Counted from the stretch's first letter, positions 1 to 8,333 are shown. The stretch is 39,317 bases of DNA from Micromonosporaceae bacterium (GCA_009380105.1 WHSM01000003.1:1-39317), one strand, 5' to 3'. Numbers and translations: made by a program. Notes: generated by a model from the letters alone, not told the origin.

Positions 1-1
1 C

Positions 2-148
2 GGGGTTCGGCTTCATACCGGCAACACTCTGGCGGCGGCGACAGGCGCGAGCACTCGGGGGCTGATGCACCGCATGGGCCACATCATCAAGTCGGCAAAG
101 GCACGCGAGTCTGAGGACCAAGACGAGGACGACGCCGACTCGGCCTAA
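2..148 (+). pseudogene. C-terminal remnant of a tyrosine recombinase (integrase)
   Basis: Reading the second frame from the window edge to the TAA at 146-148 gives 48 residues. They contain HTGNTLAAATGAST and RGLMHRMGH, the conserved C-terminal block of actinobacterial phage/ICE tyrosine recombinases. In intact relatives this block is preceded by HDLR (catalytic His and Arg) and followed about 10 residues after MGH by an IYQHAT segment carrying the catalytic Tyr. Here the residue before HTG is Leu, and after MGH the protein jumps straight into an acidic tail with no Tyr at all. I therefore read it as a decayed, internally deleted integrase, not a working one. The upstream part lies outside the window. 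Its 3' end is about 94 bp from the 3' end of tRNA-Gly, the usual position of an integrase beside its attachment tRNA. Confidence 0.72.
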
Positions 149-196
149 TGGCACGCTAATGGCATGCAAGATCAAATAGGCTGACGGATGAGAAAG

Positions 197-235
197 GCTC
201 AGGCTGGGGATGATGTCCCTGACCTGGGCCTGAGC
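197..235. terminator. Hairpin between integrase remnant and tRNA-Gly
   Basis: Arms GCTCAGGC (197-204) and GCCTGAGC (228-235) are exact inverse complements. Inside them GGGA (207-210) and TCCC (216-219) can pair further. It lies between two converging transcripts, so it could terminate both. There is no clear U tract, so the terminator role is inferred from position and fold only. Confidence 0.4.
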
Positions 236-241
236 TCTGGG

Positions 242-312
242 AGCGGGCGACGGGGATCGAACCCGCACCACTAGCTTGGAAGGCTAGGGCTCTACCATTG
301 AGCTACGCCCGC
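242..312 (-). tRNA. tRNA-Gly (anticodon TCC)
   Basis: On the minus strand the cloverleaf starts GCGGGCG at 312 and closes with CGCCCGC (plus-strand 243-249) plus discriminator T. The anticodon arm is CTAGC/GCTAG with loop CTTCCAA, giving anticodon TCC, which reads GGA/GGG glycine codons. The T arm has the normal TTCGATC loop. Length is 71 nt without an encoded CCA. Its 3' end points at the integrase remnant, making the 3' half a likely former attachment site. The gene is divergent from tRNA-Pro. Confidence 0.95.
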
Positions 313-314
313 GC

Positions 315-346
315 GCCGTCGGCAGCCCGACGGCCTATCCAGGGTA
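315..346 (-). promoter_or_regulatory. tRNA-Gly upstream hairpin and -10 candidate
   Basis: On the minus strand a -10-like TACCCT sits at 346-341, about 28 nt before the mature tRNA-Gly 5' end. Between them is a perfect 8-bp hairpin (arms 315-322 and 327-334, 4-nt loop), so the primary transcript would begin close to this stem. The promoter call rests on the TANNNT match alone; I see no good -35. Confidence 0.3.
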
Positions 347-400
347 GCGGCCCGGTCCCGATGATCGAGCACCGGCTGCCACGCGCGCGCCGCGACCGCC

Positions 401-406
401 TAGACT
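401..406 (+). promoter_or_regulatory. -10 box of tRNA-Pro
   Basis: TAGACT, a good actinobacterial TANNNT -10 hexamer, lies 10 nt before the first base of tRNA-Pro, which places the start of transcription just ahead of the mature 5' end. No convincing -35 is visible. Confidence 0.4.
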
Positions 407-416
407 TGCCCAAGCC

Positions 417-490
417 CGGGGTGTGGCGCAGTTTGGTAGCGCACTCGCTTTGGGAGCGAGGGGCCGTGGGTTCAAATCCCGCCACCCCGA
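417..490 (+). tRNA. tRNA-Pro (anticodon TGG)
   Basis: The acceptor stem CGGGGTG (417-423) pairs with CACCCCG (483-489), with discriminator A at 490. The anticodon arm CTCGC/GCGAG encloses the loop TTTGGGA, so the anticodon is TGG (proline). The T loop is TTCAAAT. Length is 74 nt with no encoded CCA. It lies 79 bp upstream of tig, separated from it by a strong stem-loop at 505-533. Confidence 0.95.
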
Positions 491-505
491 CCGGTCAGAT
501 CGCGG

Positions 506-535
506 GTCAGGGGCCCACCACGGGTCCCTGACCAT
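506..535 (+). repeat. 30-bp dyad element, copy A (upstream of tig)
   Basis: Bases 505-516 and 522-533 form a 12-bp stem with one G-T pair around the loop ACCAC, ending 36 nt before the tig start codon. Bases 506-535 match 3462-3491, upstream of clpX, at 26 of 30 positions; the last 14 bases are identical and all four differences lie in the left half. There is no T tract, so simple termination of tRNA-Pro is not the only reading. It may be a protein-binding site, an RNA element in the tig leader, or a small dispersed repeat. Confidence 0.6.
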
Positions 536-569
536 CCAAAAAGCCGACAGTCCAGCAAGGAGTACGCCC

Positions 570-1937
570 GTGAAGAGCACCGTGGAGACGTTGAGCCCGA
601 CTCGGGTCCGGCTGTCGGTCGAGGTGCCGTTCGCTGATCTTGATGAGCACCTCCGCCAGGCGTACCGGACCATCGGAGAGCAGGTGCGGGTGCCGGGGTT
701 CCGGCCCGGCAAGGTGCCGCAGCGACTGATCGACCAGCGGATCGGCCGCCCGGCGGTGCTGGAGGAGGCGGCGCGCGAGGCGATTCCGCAGCACTACCTA
801 GCGGCGGTGCGTGAGCACGAGGTGAAGGTGCTCGGCCCGCCCAGCGTCGAGATCACCAAGTTGGACGAGGCAGACGAGTTCGCGTTCACCGCGGAGGTGG
901 ACATCCGGCCGGAGATCACGCTGCCGGACCTGACCGGCCTGTCCGCCACGGTGGACGAGTTGAGCGTGCCCGACGAGGAGGTCGACGAGCAGGTCGGCAG
1001 CCTGCGGGACCGGTTCGCGACGCTGAAAGGCGTGGAGCGCCCGGCGCAGGACGGCGACTTCGTGCAGATCGACCTGGTCGCGTCGGTCAACGGCGAAGAG
1101 GTGCCGGGCGGCTCGGCCAGCGGCGTGTCCCACGAGGTCGGATCGAAGAAGCTGCTCGACGGCTTGGACGAGGCTCTCGTCGGCATGTCGGCGGGGGAGT
1201 CGAAGACCTTCGTCACGCAGCTCGTCGGCGGCGACTACGCCGGCCAGGACGCCGACGTCAGCGTCGCCGTCAAGACCGTCCGGGAGCGTGAGCTGCCCGA
1301 GCTGAACGAGGACTTCGCGCAGCTGGCCAGCGAGTTCGACACGCTGGACGAGTTGCGTGAGGACGTGCGCACGCGGGTCGAGCAGATGAAGCGGGCACAG
1401 CAGGCGTACCAGGCGCGGGACAAGGTGCTGGAGGCGCTGCGCGAGGCGACCGAGGTGCCGGCGCCGGAAGGCGTCGTCGCCGAGGAGGTCGACTACCGGC
1501 GGCAGGCGATGGCCGACCAGTTGGAGCGGATCGGCTCCACCCTGGAGGACTACTTCACCGAGACGGGCAAGTCGGAGGAGGAGTTCGCCTCCGAGCTGAC
1601 GGACTCGGCGACCGAGGACGTGCGCACCCAGATCCTGCTGGACGCGATCGCCGACGCCGAGGAGGTCGGCGTCGACGACACCGAGCTGACCCAGGAGGTC
1701 GTCACCCGGGCGCAGCAGTCCGGGATGGCCCCGCAGGAATACGCCGACCAGCTGCAGCGCAGCGGCCAGCTCCGCGCGATCGTGGCGGACGTGCGACGGG
1801 GCAAGGCGCTGGCGATCGTGGTCGACCGCGCCTCCATCACCGACACGGCAGGCAACGCGGTGGACCTGTCGGCGCTGCGGCAGGCGCCGGACGAGGCCGT
1901 CGAGGCGGACGTGGCCGAGGGCGCCGGGGACAAGTAG
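570..1937 (+). CDS. tig: Trigger factor, ribosome-associated chaperone/prolyl isomerase
   Basis: Trigger factor binds ribosomal protein L23 at the exit tunnel and shields nascent chains. The 455-aa product has the N-terminal ribosome-binding signature GFRPGKVPQ at residues 43-51, a central FKBP-type isomerase region (about 155-240; YAGQDADVSV near its end) and a long helical chaperone C-terminus rich in Glu and Gln. Length is normal for actinobacteria (450-470). The start is the GTG at 570, preceded by AAGGAG (558-563); a longer in-frame reading would run through tRNA-Pro and is rejected. The gene heads the classic tig-clpP1-clpP2-clpX block, so nascent-chain folding and ATP-dependent proteolysis are encoded together. 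The leader carries the dyad at 506-535 that recurs before clpX. Confidence 0.97.
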   Translation: MKSTVETLSPTRVRLSVEVPFADLDEHLRQAYRTIGEQVRVPGFRPGKVPQRLIDQRIGRPAVLEEAAREAIPQHYLAAVREHEVKVLGPPSVEITKLDEADEFAFTAEVDIRPEITLPDLTGLSATVDELSVPDEEVDEQVGSLRDRFATLKGVERPAQDGDFVQIDLVASVNGEEVPGGSASGVSHEVGSKKLLDGLDEALVGMSAGESKTFVTQLVGGDYAGQDADVSVAVKTVRERELPELNEDFAQLASEFDTLDELREDVRTRVEQMKRAQQAYQARDKVLEALREATEVPAPEGVVAEEVDYRRQAMADQLERIGSTLEDYFTETGKSEEEFASELTDSATEDVRTQILLDAIADAEEVGVDDTELTQEVVTRAQQSGMAPQEYADQLQRSGQLRAIVADVRRGKALAIVVDRASITDTAGNAVDLSALRQAPDEAVEADVAEGAGDK

Positions 1938-1971
1938 CGCCAGCCTCGCCCGACCCGGATCTTGGCCGATG

Positions 1972-1985
1972 CGCTGAGAGCGAAC
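1972..1985 (+). promoter_or_regulatory. ClgR-type operator upstream of clpP1
   Basis: CGCTGAGAGCGAAC fits the core and right flank of the actinobacterial ClgR consensus (CGC-Y-N-A-N-R-GCG-WWS) at every position; the left W positions do not match. It lies 112 bp before the clpP1 ATG and about 45 bp before a -10-like TAGGGT at 2024-2029, a suitable distance for an activator. ClgR is known to activate clpP1P2 in Corynebacterium, Streptomyces and Mycobacterium. That it acts here is inferred from the site and its position. Confidence 0.6.
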
Positions 1986-2023
1986 ACGCCTCGATCGGAG
2001 AGGTCACCGCCTCGCCCAGCGGC

Positions 2024-2029
2024 TAGGGT
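2024..2029 (+). promoter_or_regulatory. Candidate -10 of clpP1
   Basis: TAGGGT matches the TANNNT actinobacterial -10 pattern. The region 17 nt upstream (AGGTCA, 2001-2006) is a poor -35, as expected for an activator-dependent promoter. Transcription would start near 2036, about 60 nt before the ATG. Confidence 0.35.
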
Positions 2030-2096
2030 CGGCTGTACACCACCCCGACGCCTTCCAGGCGCCGCCGCAATCCGACAGACACCGCGAAGGGCTGCC

Positions 2097-2747
2097 ATGT
2101 CAGAGCTTCACGTACCCGCCGTGCCAGCCGCCCCGGCCTCGGCTCCGTCGAGCCGCTCAGCGGACTCCGGTCTCGGCTTCGATGACCTGATCTACAACCG
2201 GCTGCTCAAGGAGCGGATCATCTTCCTGGGCAGCGAGGTGGACGACAAGATCGCCAACCAGATCTGCGGGCAGCTGCTGGTGTTGGCCGCTGAGGACCCG
2301 GACCGGGACATCTACCTGTACGTCAACTCGCCGGGCGGCTCGGTGTACTCCGGCATGGCGATCTACGACACCATGCAGTACATCAGCAACAACGTGGCGA
2401 CGGTGGCGATGGGCCTCGCGGCATCGATGGGCCAGTTCCTGCTCTGCGCCGGCGCCAAGGGCAAGCGGTACGCGCTGCCCCACAGCCGGATCATGATGCA
2501 TCAGCCGTCCGGCGGCATCGGCGGCACCGCCGCGGACGTGGCGATCCAGGCCGAGCAGATGCTCTACACCAAGCGCACCATGCAGGAGCGCATCGCCTTC
2601 CACACCGGCCAGACGGTGTCGCAGATCGAGATCGACTCCGACCGCGACCGCTGGTACACCGCCGAGGAGGCCAAGGATTACGGCTTCATCGACCGGGTGA
2701 TCAGCGGGGCCCACCAGGTGCCGGCCGGCGCCGGGACCCGCGGCTAG
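2097..2747 (+). CDS. clpP1: ATP-dependent Clp protease proteolytic subunit 1
   Basis: ClpP forms the tetradecameric serine-protease barrel fed by ClpX or ClpC. The 216-aa product carries the full catalytic triad: Ser110 in GLAASMGQF, His135 in MMHQPSGG and Asp184 in SDRDRW, with the spacings of E. coli ClpP (25 and 49 residues). The ERIIFLG and YVNSPGGSV strands are standard. The start is the ATG at 2097 with GAAGG 8 nt upstream; earlier in-frame starts would give an unrelated basic extension and would overlap the promoter region. The first 24 residues are Ala/Pro/Ser-rich, a typical propeptide. clpP2 follows 33 bp downstream; in characterised actinobacteria the two paralogues assemble into a mixed ClpP1P2 particle. 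Confidence 0.97.
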   Translation: MSELHVPAVPAAPASAPSSRSADSGLGFDDLIYNRLLKERIIFLGSEVDDKIANQICGQLLVLAAEDPDRDIYLYVNSPGGSVYSGMAIYDTMQYISNNVATVAMGLAASMGQFLLCAGAKGKRYALPHSRIMMHQPSGGIGGTAADVAIQAEQMLYTKRTMQERIAFHTGQTVSQIEIDSDRDRWYTAEEAKDYGFIDRVISGAHQVPAGAGTRG

Positions 2748-2780
2748 CCGAGACGTGTGAGAGCAGACGAGGAGAGCAAC

Positions 2781-3452
2781 GTGCGCGATCAGTTCGTAAC
2801 CGCCGCCGAGCGCCTGGCGCCCGTGCACAACCGATACATCCTGCCGTCGTTCGTCGAGCGCACCTCGTACGGGGTCAAGGAGATGAACCCGTACAACAAG
2901 ATGTTCGAGGAGCGGATCATCTTCCTCGGGGTGCAGATCGACGACGCGTCGGCGAACGACGTGATCGCCCAGTTGATCTGTCTGGAGTCGATGGACCCGG
3001 ACCGCGACATCACGATGTACATCAATTCGCCCGGCGGGTCGTTCACCGCTCTGACCGCGATTTACGACACCATGCAATACGTGCGACCTGACATCGCGAC
3101 CAGCTGCGTGGGCCAGGCGGCGTCAGCCGCGGCGGTGCTGCTGGCGGCCGGCGCGCCCAGCAAGCGGATGGCCCTGCCGAACTCGCGGATCATCATCCAC
3201 CAGCCCGCGACCGAAGGCGGGTACGGTCAGAGCTCGGACATCGAGATCCAGGCCAAGGAGATCCTGCGGATGCGCTCGCTGCTGGAGGAGATGCTCGCGG
3301 AGCACTCGGGCCAGCCCGTCGAGCAGGTCCGCAAGGATATAGATCGGGATAAAATCCTCACCGCCGAGGAAGCGCTGGACTATGGCTTGGTGGACCAGGT
3401 TCTCGGCACCAGGAAGAAGTCTCCGGCGGCAGCGGCCGGCGCGAAGCGCTGA
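2781..3452 (+). CDS. clpP2: ATP-dependent Clp protease proteolytic subunit 2
   Basis: This is the second ClpP paralogue, 223 aa, with triad Ser115 (GQAASAAAVL), His140 (IIHQPATEGG) and Asp190 (DIDRDK). The His-Asp spacing is one residue longer than in ClpP1 because of the EGGYGQSSD loop, which is typical of actinobacterial ClpP2. The GTG at 2781 is chosen because AGGAG (2770-2774) sits 6 nt before it; a GTG at 2757 in the same frame lacks a ribosome site. The Lys/Ala-rich C-terminal tail is variable in the family. It is cotranscribed with clpP1 and expected to form the heteromeric ClpP1P2 barrel that docks ClpX. Confidence 0.96.
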   Translation: MRDQFVTAAERLAPVHNRYILPSFVERTSYGVKEMNPYNKMFEERIIFLGVQIDDASANDVIAQLICLESMDPDRDITMYINSPGGSFTALTAIYDTMQYVRPDIATSCVGQAASAAAVLLAAGAPSKRMALPNSRIIIHQPATEGGYGQSSDIEIQAKEILRMRSLLEEMLAEHSGQPVEQVRKDIDRDKILTAEEALDYGLVDQVLGTRKKSPAAAAGAKR

Positions 3453-3461
3453 ATACGTGGC

Positions 3462-3491
3462 GTCAAGGGTCCGCAACGGGTCCCTGACCAT
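3462..3491 (+). repeat. 30-bp dyad element, copy B (upstream of clpX)
   Basis: This matches the element at 506-535 at 26 of 30 positions, and its right half, GGGTCCCTGACCAT, is identical. It still folds (GTCA/TGAC, GGG/CCC, CC/GG with a bulged A and one T-T mismatch) but less perfectly than copy A. It ends 70 nt before the clpX start in the clpP2-clpX gap, and could be a shared control site, an RNA element or a small dispersed repeat. Confidence 0.6.
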
Positions 3492-3561
3492 GTAACGTCG
3501 AGGGAACGTACCGCAAGAGTCTGGCGCAGGGCGCCTGGCCGGCGAGGCAGGAGTGGCGTAG

Positions 3562-4857
3562 GTGGCACGGATCGGAGACGGCGGCGACCTACTGAAGTGC
3601 TCCTTCTGTGGAAAATCGCAGAAGCAGGTCAAGAAGTTGATCGCCGGCCCTGGCGTGTACATCTGTGACGAGTGCATCGACCTCTGCAACGAGATCATCG
3701 AGGAAGAGCTCTCCGACGCGGGCGACGTCAAGTGGGACGAGCTGCCCAAGCCGAAAGAGATCTGCGAGTTCCTCGATCAGTACGTGGTCGGTCAGGACAC
3801 GGCGAAGCGGTCGCTCTCCGTCGCGGTGTACAACCACTACAAGCGGATCCAGGCGGACGGCGGCGGCCCCAGGGCCAACGCCTCGGACGCGGTGGAGTTG
3901 GCCAAGTCCAACATCCTGCTGATCGGTCCCACGGGCTGCGGCAAGACGCACCTGGCGCAGACCCTGGCGCGTCTGCTCAACGTCCCGTTCGCGATCGCGG
4001 ACGCCACGGCGCTCACCGAGGCCGGGTACGTCGGCGAGGATGTCGAGAACATCCTGCTGAAGCTGATCCAGGCCGCGGACTACGACGTGAAGCGCGCCGA
4101 GACCGGCATCATCTACATCGACGAGGTGGACAAGATCGCTCGTAAGAGCGAGAACCCGTCCATCACCAGGGACGTGTCCGGCGAGGGCGTGCAGCAGGCG
4201 CTGCTCAAGATTCTTGAGGGCACCACGGCGAGCGTTCCCCCGCAGGGCGGGCGCAAGCATCCGCACCAGGAGTTCATCCAGATCGACACCACCAACGTGC
4301 TGTTCGTGTGCGGCGGCGCGTTCGCCGGACTTGACAAGATCGTCGAACAGCGGGTGGGCAAACAGGGCCTCGGCTTCGGGTCGCATCTGCGGAGCAAGGA
4401 AGACATGACGACGGACGACATCTTCGCCGACGTGATGCCTGAGGACCTGCTCAAGTTCGGCATGATCCCCGAATTCGTCGGCCGGCTGCCGGTCATCACC
4501 AGCGTCCGCAACCTCGACAAAGAGGCCCTCATCCAGATCCTCACCGAGCCGCGGAACGCTCTGGTCAAGCAGTACCAGCGACTCTTCGAGCTCGACTCGG
4601 TGGAGTTGGAGTTCACCGAAGACGCTCTGGAGTCGATCGCGGACCAGGCCATCCTGCGTGGCACCGGCGCCCGCGGGCTGCGCGCCATCATGGAGGAGGT
4701 GCTCCTCCCGGTGATGTACGAGGTGCCGAGCAGCCCCGACGTGGTCCGCGTGGTCGTCAACCGCGACGTGGTGTTGGAGAACGTCAATCCCACCATCGTG
4801 CGCAGCGGCGTGAAGCGGACAGCGTCAGACCGAACCCGCCGCGAGAAGAGCGCCTGA
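3562..4857 (+). CDS. clpX: ATP-dependent Clp protease ATPase subunit ClpX
   Basis: ClpX is the AAA+ unfoldase that recognises, unfolds and threads substrates into ClpP. The 431-aa protein begins with the zinc-binding dimerisation domain (Cys13, Cys16, Cys35, Cys38). It then has Walker A GPTGCGKT at 122-129, the pore-1 loop GYVGED at 155-160, Walker [10 protein letters not shown] at 183-191, an RKH-type loop (GGRKHPHQ) and the C-terminal D2-small domain with the [11 protein letters not shown] sensor-2 helix. The GTG at 3562 has CAGGAG about 10 nt upstream, and a stop codon blocks the nearby earlier GTG. It lies 109 bp after clpP2, close enough for readthrough, but it also has its own dyad-containing leader. 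Confidence 0.97.
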   Translation: MARIGDGGDLLKCSFCGKSQKQVKKLIAGPGVYICDECIDLCNEIIEEELSDAGDVKWDELPKPKEICEFLDQYVVGQDTAKRSLSVAVYNHYKRIQADGGGPRANASDAVELAKSNILLIGPTGCGKTHLAQTLARLLNVPFAIADATALTEAGYVGEDVENILLKLIQAADYDVKRAETGIIYIDEVDKIARKSENPSITRDVSGEGVQQALLKILEGTTASVPPQGGRKHPHQEFIQIDTTNVLFVCGGAFAGLDKIVEQRVGKQGLGFGSHLRSKEDMTTDDIFADVMPEDLLKFGMIPEFVGRLPVITSVRNLDKEALIQILTEPRNALVKQYQRLFELDSVELEFTEDALESIADQAILRGTGARGLRAIMEEVLLPVMYEVPSSPDVVRVVVNRDVVLENVNPTIVRSGVKRTASDRTRREKSA

Positions 4858-4945
4858 CCCCTCGGGCGGCGCGCCCCGTTGGCAGCACGCGCCCTGCGAG
4901 GGTGACCTGCGTCAAATCGGTTGGTCAGGGGCGGCGCGATGACCG

Positions 4946-4951
4946 TACGTT
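4946..4951 (+). promoter_or_regulatory. -10 box for a leaderless EamA transcript
   Basis: TACGTT ends 6 nt before the GTG at 4958 and no Shine-Dalgarno is present, so transcription would start at or next to the start codon. A partial -35 (TTGGTC, 4921-4926) is 19 nt upstream. GGTCA (4923-4927) and TGACC (4940-4944) form a short inverted repeat over the spacer. Confidence 0.45.
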
Positions 4952-4957
4952 TCAGCG

Positions 4958-5797
4958 GTGACCGCCCTGCTGTTCGCCGCCGTCTCCGCCGCCGTGTACG
5001 GGTCCGCCGACTACTGCGGTGGCGTCGCCACGCGCAAGGCGCACGCCGTCACGGTCACCGTGCTCTCACAACTCATCAGCGTCCCTCTGATCGTCGCCGC
5101 GGCGTTTCTCGTCGCGGGGGCCCCCGGTCTGGTCGACCTGGCCTGGGGCACGCTCGCCGGCGCGGCGGGTCTGGCCGGTCTGGTGTTGCTGTATCGCGGC
5201 CTGTCCAGCGGCGCGATGGCCGTGGTGGCGCCGACCACCGCGGTCACCGCTGCCCTGGTGCCGCTGATCGTCGGTCTCGCCCTGGAACGCTGGCCGCACG
5301 CGCTCGCGCTGGCCGGCGTCGCCTGCGCGGTGCTGGCGATCGCGTTCGTCAGCCTCGCCCCCGACGGCGAGCGCGGCGTGGTGACGCCCGGCCTGCTGGC
5401 GTCGGCGATCGTCGCCGGGGTGGCGTTCGGGGTGTTCTTCATCGCGCTGGACCGGGCCGGAGCCGGCGCCGGGATGTGGCCCCTGGTCTCGGCCCGGCTG
5501 ACCTCGGTGGCACTCGGCGTCGTGGTGGCCGCGTCGATGAGCGTCGCGCTGCGGCCGTCCCGGGCCACGTGGCGCTGGATCGTGGCCGCGGGGGTCCTCG
5601 ACGTCACGGCGAACGGGCTGTACCTGCTCGCGGCGCAGCAGGGCGCGCTGTCGATCGTGGCCCCGATCGCGTCGCTCTATCCGGTCAGCACGGTGCTGTT
5701 GGCGTTGACGATCGACCGGGAGCGGATGCGCCCGGTCCAGATCGTCGGCCTCGGCCTCGCAGCCGCTGCCCTGGTGCTGGTCTCTGGCTCAGCCTGA
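4958..5797 (+). CDS. EamA/DMT-family transporter (10 membrane helices)
   Basis: This is a drug/metabolite-transporter-superfamily permease of 279 aa. The sequence is almost entirely alternating hydrophobic segments consistent with two five-helix EamA repeats. The first runs about 1-130 and includes [20 protein letters not shown]; the second runs about 145-277 and includes [20 protein letters not shown], the equivalent position in the second half. The shared pattern of small residues followed by VVAP/IVAP is characteristic of the family. The substrate cannot be told from sequence; relatives move amino acids, nucleosides or metabolites. The start codon GTG is probably leaderless (-10 at 4946). 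It converges on the helicase gene with a 16-bp gap and interrupts the usual clpX-to-valS neighbourhood. Confidence 0.85.
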   Translation: MTALLFAAVSAAVYGSADYCGGVATRKAHAVTVTVLSQLISVPLIVAAAFLVAGAPGLVDLAWGTLAGAAGLAGLVLLYRGLSSGAMAVVAPTTAVTAALVPLIVGLALERWPHALALAGVACAVLAIAFVSLAPDGERGVVTPGLLASAIVAGVAFGVFFIALDRAGAGAGMWPLVSARLTSVALGVVVAASMSVALRPSRATWRWIVAAGVLDVTANGLYLLAAQQGALSIVAPIASLYPVSTVLLALTIDRERMRPVQIVGLGLAAAALVLVSGSA

Positions 5798-5813
5798 GGG
5801 GCGGGGCGGCCGC

Positions 5814-8333
5814 TCAGAGTTGGTCTACGGCCGTGATTTCGAAGACGGCCTCGCCGGCCTCGTCGGAGGCCGCCAGGTCCACCGACGCGCTGATGCCCCA
5901 GTCGTGGTCGCCGTCCGGGTCGTCGAAGATCTGCCGCACCCGCCACTCGCCGGGCTCCTCGGTGATGAGCAGCAGCTTCGGGCCCCGCGCGTCCGGCCCG
6001 GTCCCGATGGCGTCGTGCTGCTCCCAGTACGGCTCCAGCGCCGTCTCCCACGCCTCGGCGTCCCATTCGGAGTCGGCGTCGAGGGCGGCGAGGTCGTGGT
6101 AGCGGCGCAGCGCGGCCAACTCGACCCGGCGGAACAGCGCGTTGCGCACCAGCACCCGGAACGCGCGCCGGTTCGCGGTGACCGCGGGCGGCTTGTCGTC
6201 GGCAGGGGCGGCGTCGGAAACCGCGGCGTCGGACACCGTGGCCGAAGGGTCGCGCAGCCGCTCCCACTCGTCGAGCAGGCTCGAGTCGATCTGGCGCACC
6301 AGCTCGCCGAGCCACTCGATCAGGTCGGTCAGCTCCTCGGTCTTCGCCTCCTCCGGCACCGTCTGCCGGACCGCCTTGTACGCGTCGGCCAGGTACCGCA
6401 GCACCAGCCCTTCGGAGCGGGCGAGCTGGTAGAAGCTGACGTACTCGGTGAACGTCATGGCTCGCTCGTACAGGTCGCGGGCCACGGACTTGGGCGACAG
6501 CTCGTGCTCGCTGACCCAGGGGTGCCCGCGACGGTACATCTGGTACGCCTCGTCGAGCAGCTCGGCGAGGGGTTTCGGGTGGGTGACGTCCTCCAGCAGG
6601 GCCATCCGCTCGTCGTACTCGATGCCCTCGGCCTTCATGGCCGCCACGGCCTCGCCTTTCGCTTTGAACCGTTGGGCGTGGAGCACCTGCCGCGGGTCGT
6701 CCAGCGTGGCCTCGATCACCGAGAGCACGTCCAGGGGATAGCTGGGTGAGGCCGGGTCGAGCAACTCGATCGCGGCGAGCGCGAACGGCGACAGCGGCTG
6801 GTTCAGCGCGAAGTCGAGCTGCAGGTCCATGGTCAGCCGCACCCGCCGGCCGGCCGCGTCCGGCGTCGGCATGCGCTCCACGACCCCGGCGGCGAGCAGC
6901 GCCCGGTAGATCGCGATGGCGTGACGGGTCATGCGCAGTTGCGCCCGCCGGTCGGAGTGGTTGTCCTCCAGCAGCCGGCGCATCGCGGCGAACGCGTCGC
7001 CGGGCCGGTCGATGACGTTCAGCAGCATCGCGTGGCTGACCTGGAAGCTCGACGTGAGCGGCTCCGGGTCGGCGGCGACGAGGCGCTCGTACGTCGGCCT
7101 GCCCCAGGAGACGAACCCCTCCGGCGGCTTCTTGCGCACGATCTTGCGTCGCTTCTTGGGGTCGTCGCCGGCCTTGGCCAGGGACTTCTCATTCTCCACC
7201 ACGTGCTCGGGCGCCTGCACCACCACCGTGCCGACGGTGTCGTACCCGGCCCGCCCGGCGCGCCCGGCGATCTGGTGGAACTCCCGCGCCTTGAGGTGCC
7301 GCGTGCGAACCCCGTCGTACTTCGACAGCGCCGTGAACAGGACCGTGCGGATCGGGACGTTGATCCCGACGCCGAGGGTGTCGGTGCCACAGACGACCTT
7401 CAGCAACCCGGCCTGGGTGAGCCGCTCGACCAGGCGGCGGTAGCGGGGCAGCATGCCGGCGTGGTGCACGCCGATGCCGTGGCGCACGAGCCGCGAGAGC
7501 GTCTTGCCGAACCCCGCCGCGAAGCGGAAGGCTCCGATCTCGGCGGCGATCGCGTCCTTCTCGGCGCGGGTGCACACGTTGACGCTCATCAGGGCCTGGG
7601 CCCGCTCCAGCGCGGCGGCCTGCGTGAAGTGGACGACGTAGACCGGCGCGCTGTCCGTCTCCAGCAACTCGGCGAGGGTGTCGTGGATCGGCTTGGTGAC
7701 GTACCGGAAAGTCAGCGGGACCGGCCGCTGCGCCGAGGTCACGACGGCGGTGGGCCGGCCGGTGCGCCGGGTCAGGTCCTTTTCGAAGAAGCTGACGTCG
7801 CCCAGCGTGGCTGACATCAGCAGGAACTGGGCGCGTGGCAGCTCCAGGAGCGGAACCTGCCACGCCCAGCCGCGATCCGGCTCGGCGTAGAAGTGAAACT
7901 CGTCCATCACCACGAGGCCGGCGTCGGCGTCGGCGCCGTCCCGCAAGGCGATGTTGGCGAGGATCTCGGCGGTGCAGCAGATAATCGGCGCGTCGGCGTT
8001 GACGCTGGAGTCGCCGGTCAGCATCCCGACGTTGTCCGGGCCGAACATCTCGCACAGCGCGAAGAACTTCTCCGACACCAGAGCCTTGATCGGGGCGGTG
8101 TAGAAGCTGACCCTGTCCTGCGCCAGCGCGGCGAAGTGAGCGCCGGCGGCGACCAGGCTCTTCCCGGAGCCGGTCGGGGTGGACAGGATCACGTTCGAGT
8201 CGGAGACGATCTCGATCAGCGCCTCCTGCTGCGCCGGGTACAGGTCCAGCCCCGTCTCCGAGGCCCAGGTGGCGAACGTGTCGTACAGGGCGTCGGGGGA
8301 GGGGGCGGGAGGCAGTCGGTCGAAGAGCGTCAT
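5814..8333 (-). CDS. DUF3516-type superfamily II DEAD/DEAH-box helicase
   Basis: This 839-aa ATP-dependent RNA/DNA helicase belongs to the actinobacterial family ending in DUF3516. The N-terminal half is a Ski2/Mtr4-like helicase core: the LYPAQQEAL Q-motif region at 31-39, Walker A TPTGSGKS at 52-59, motif Ia TAPIKALVSEK, motif II DEFH at 144-147, motif III SAT at 174-176 and motif VI HQIAGRAGRAGYD. The C-terminal half matches the DUF3516 layout (all-helical, then EEPGEWRVRQIFDDPDGDHDW near the end). The ATG at 8333 has GAGGA upstream. Whether it acts in RNA decay, rRNA processing or repair is not known from sequence. It is divergent from the doxX-like gene across 112 bp. Confidence 0.88.
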   Translation of the reverse strand: MTLFDRLPPAPSPDALYDTFATWASETGLDLYPAQQEALIEIVSDSNVILSTPTGSGKSLVAAGAHFAALAQDRVSFYTAPIKALVSEKFFALCEMFGPDNVGMLTGDSSVNADAPIICCTAEILANIALRDGADADAGLVVMDEFHFYAEPDRGWAWQVPLLELPRAQFLLMSATLGDVSFFEKDLTRRTGRPTAVVTSAQRPVPLTFRYVTKPIHDTLAELLETDSAPVYVVHFTQAAALERAQALMSVNVCTRAEKDAIAAEIGAFRFAAGFGKTLSRLVRHGIGVHHAGMLPRYRRLVERLTQAGLLKVVCGTDTLGVGINVPIRTVLFTALSKYDGVRTRHLKAREFHQIAGRAGRAGYDTVGTVVVQAPEHVVENEKSLAKAGDDPKKRRKIVRKKPPEGFVSWGRPTYERLVAADPEPLTSSFQVSHAMLLNVIDRPGDAFAAMRRLLEDNHSDRRAQLRMTRHAIAIYRALLAAGVVERMPTPDAAGRRVRLTMDLQLDFALNQPLSPFALAAIELLDPASPSYPLDVLSVIEATLDDPRQVLHAQRFKAKGEAVAAMKAEGIEYDERMALLEDVTHPKPLAELLDEAYQMYRRGHPWVSEHELSPKSVARDLYERAMTFTEYVSFYQLARSEGLVLRYLADAYKAVRQTVPEEAKTEELTDLIEWLGELVRQIDSSLLDEWERLRDPSATVSDAAVSDAAPADDKPPAVTANRRAFRVLVRNALFRRVELAALRRYHDLAALDADSEWDAEAWETALEPYWEQHDAIGTGPDARGPKLLLITEEPGEWRVRQIFDDPDGDHDWGISASVDLAASDEAGEAVFEITAVDQL

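Noticed and set aside
423-569. In-frame 49-codon extension of tig
   Set aside because: It begins inside tRNA-Pro and crosses the strong stem-loop at 505-533; GTG 570 has its own ribosome site and the conserved N-terminus.
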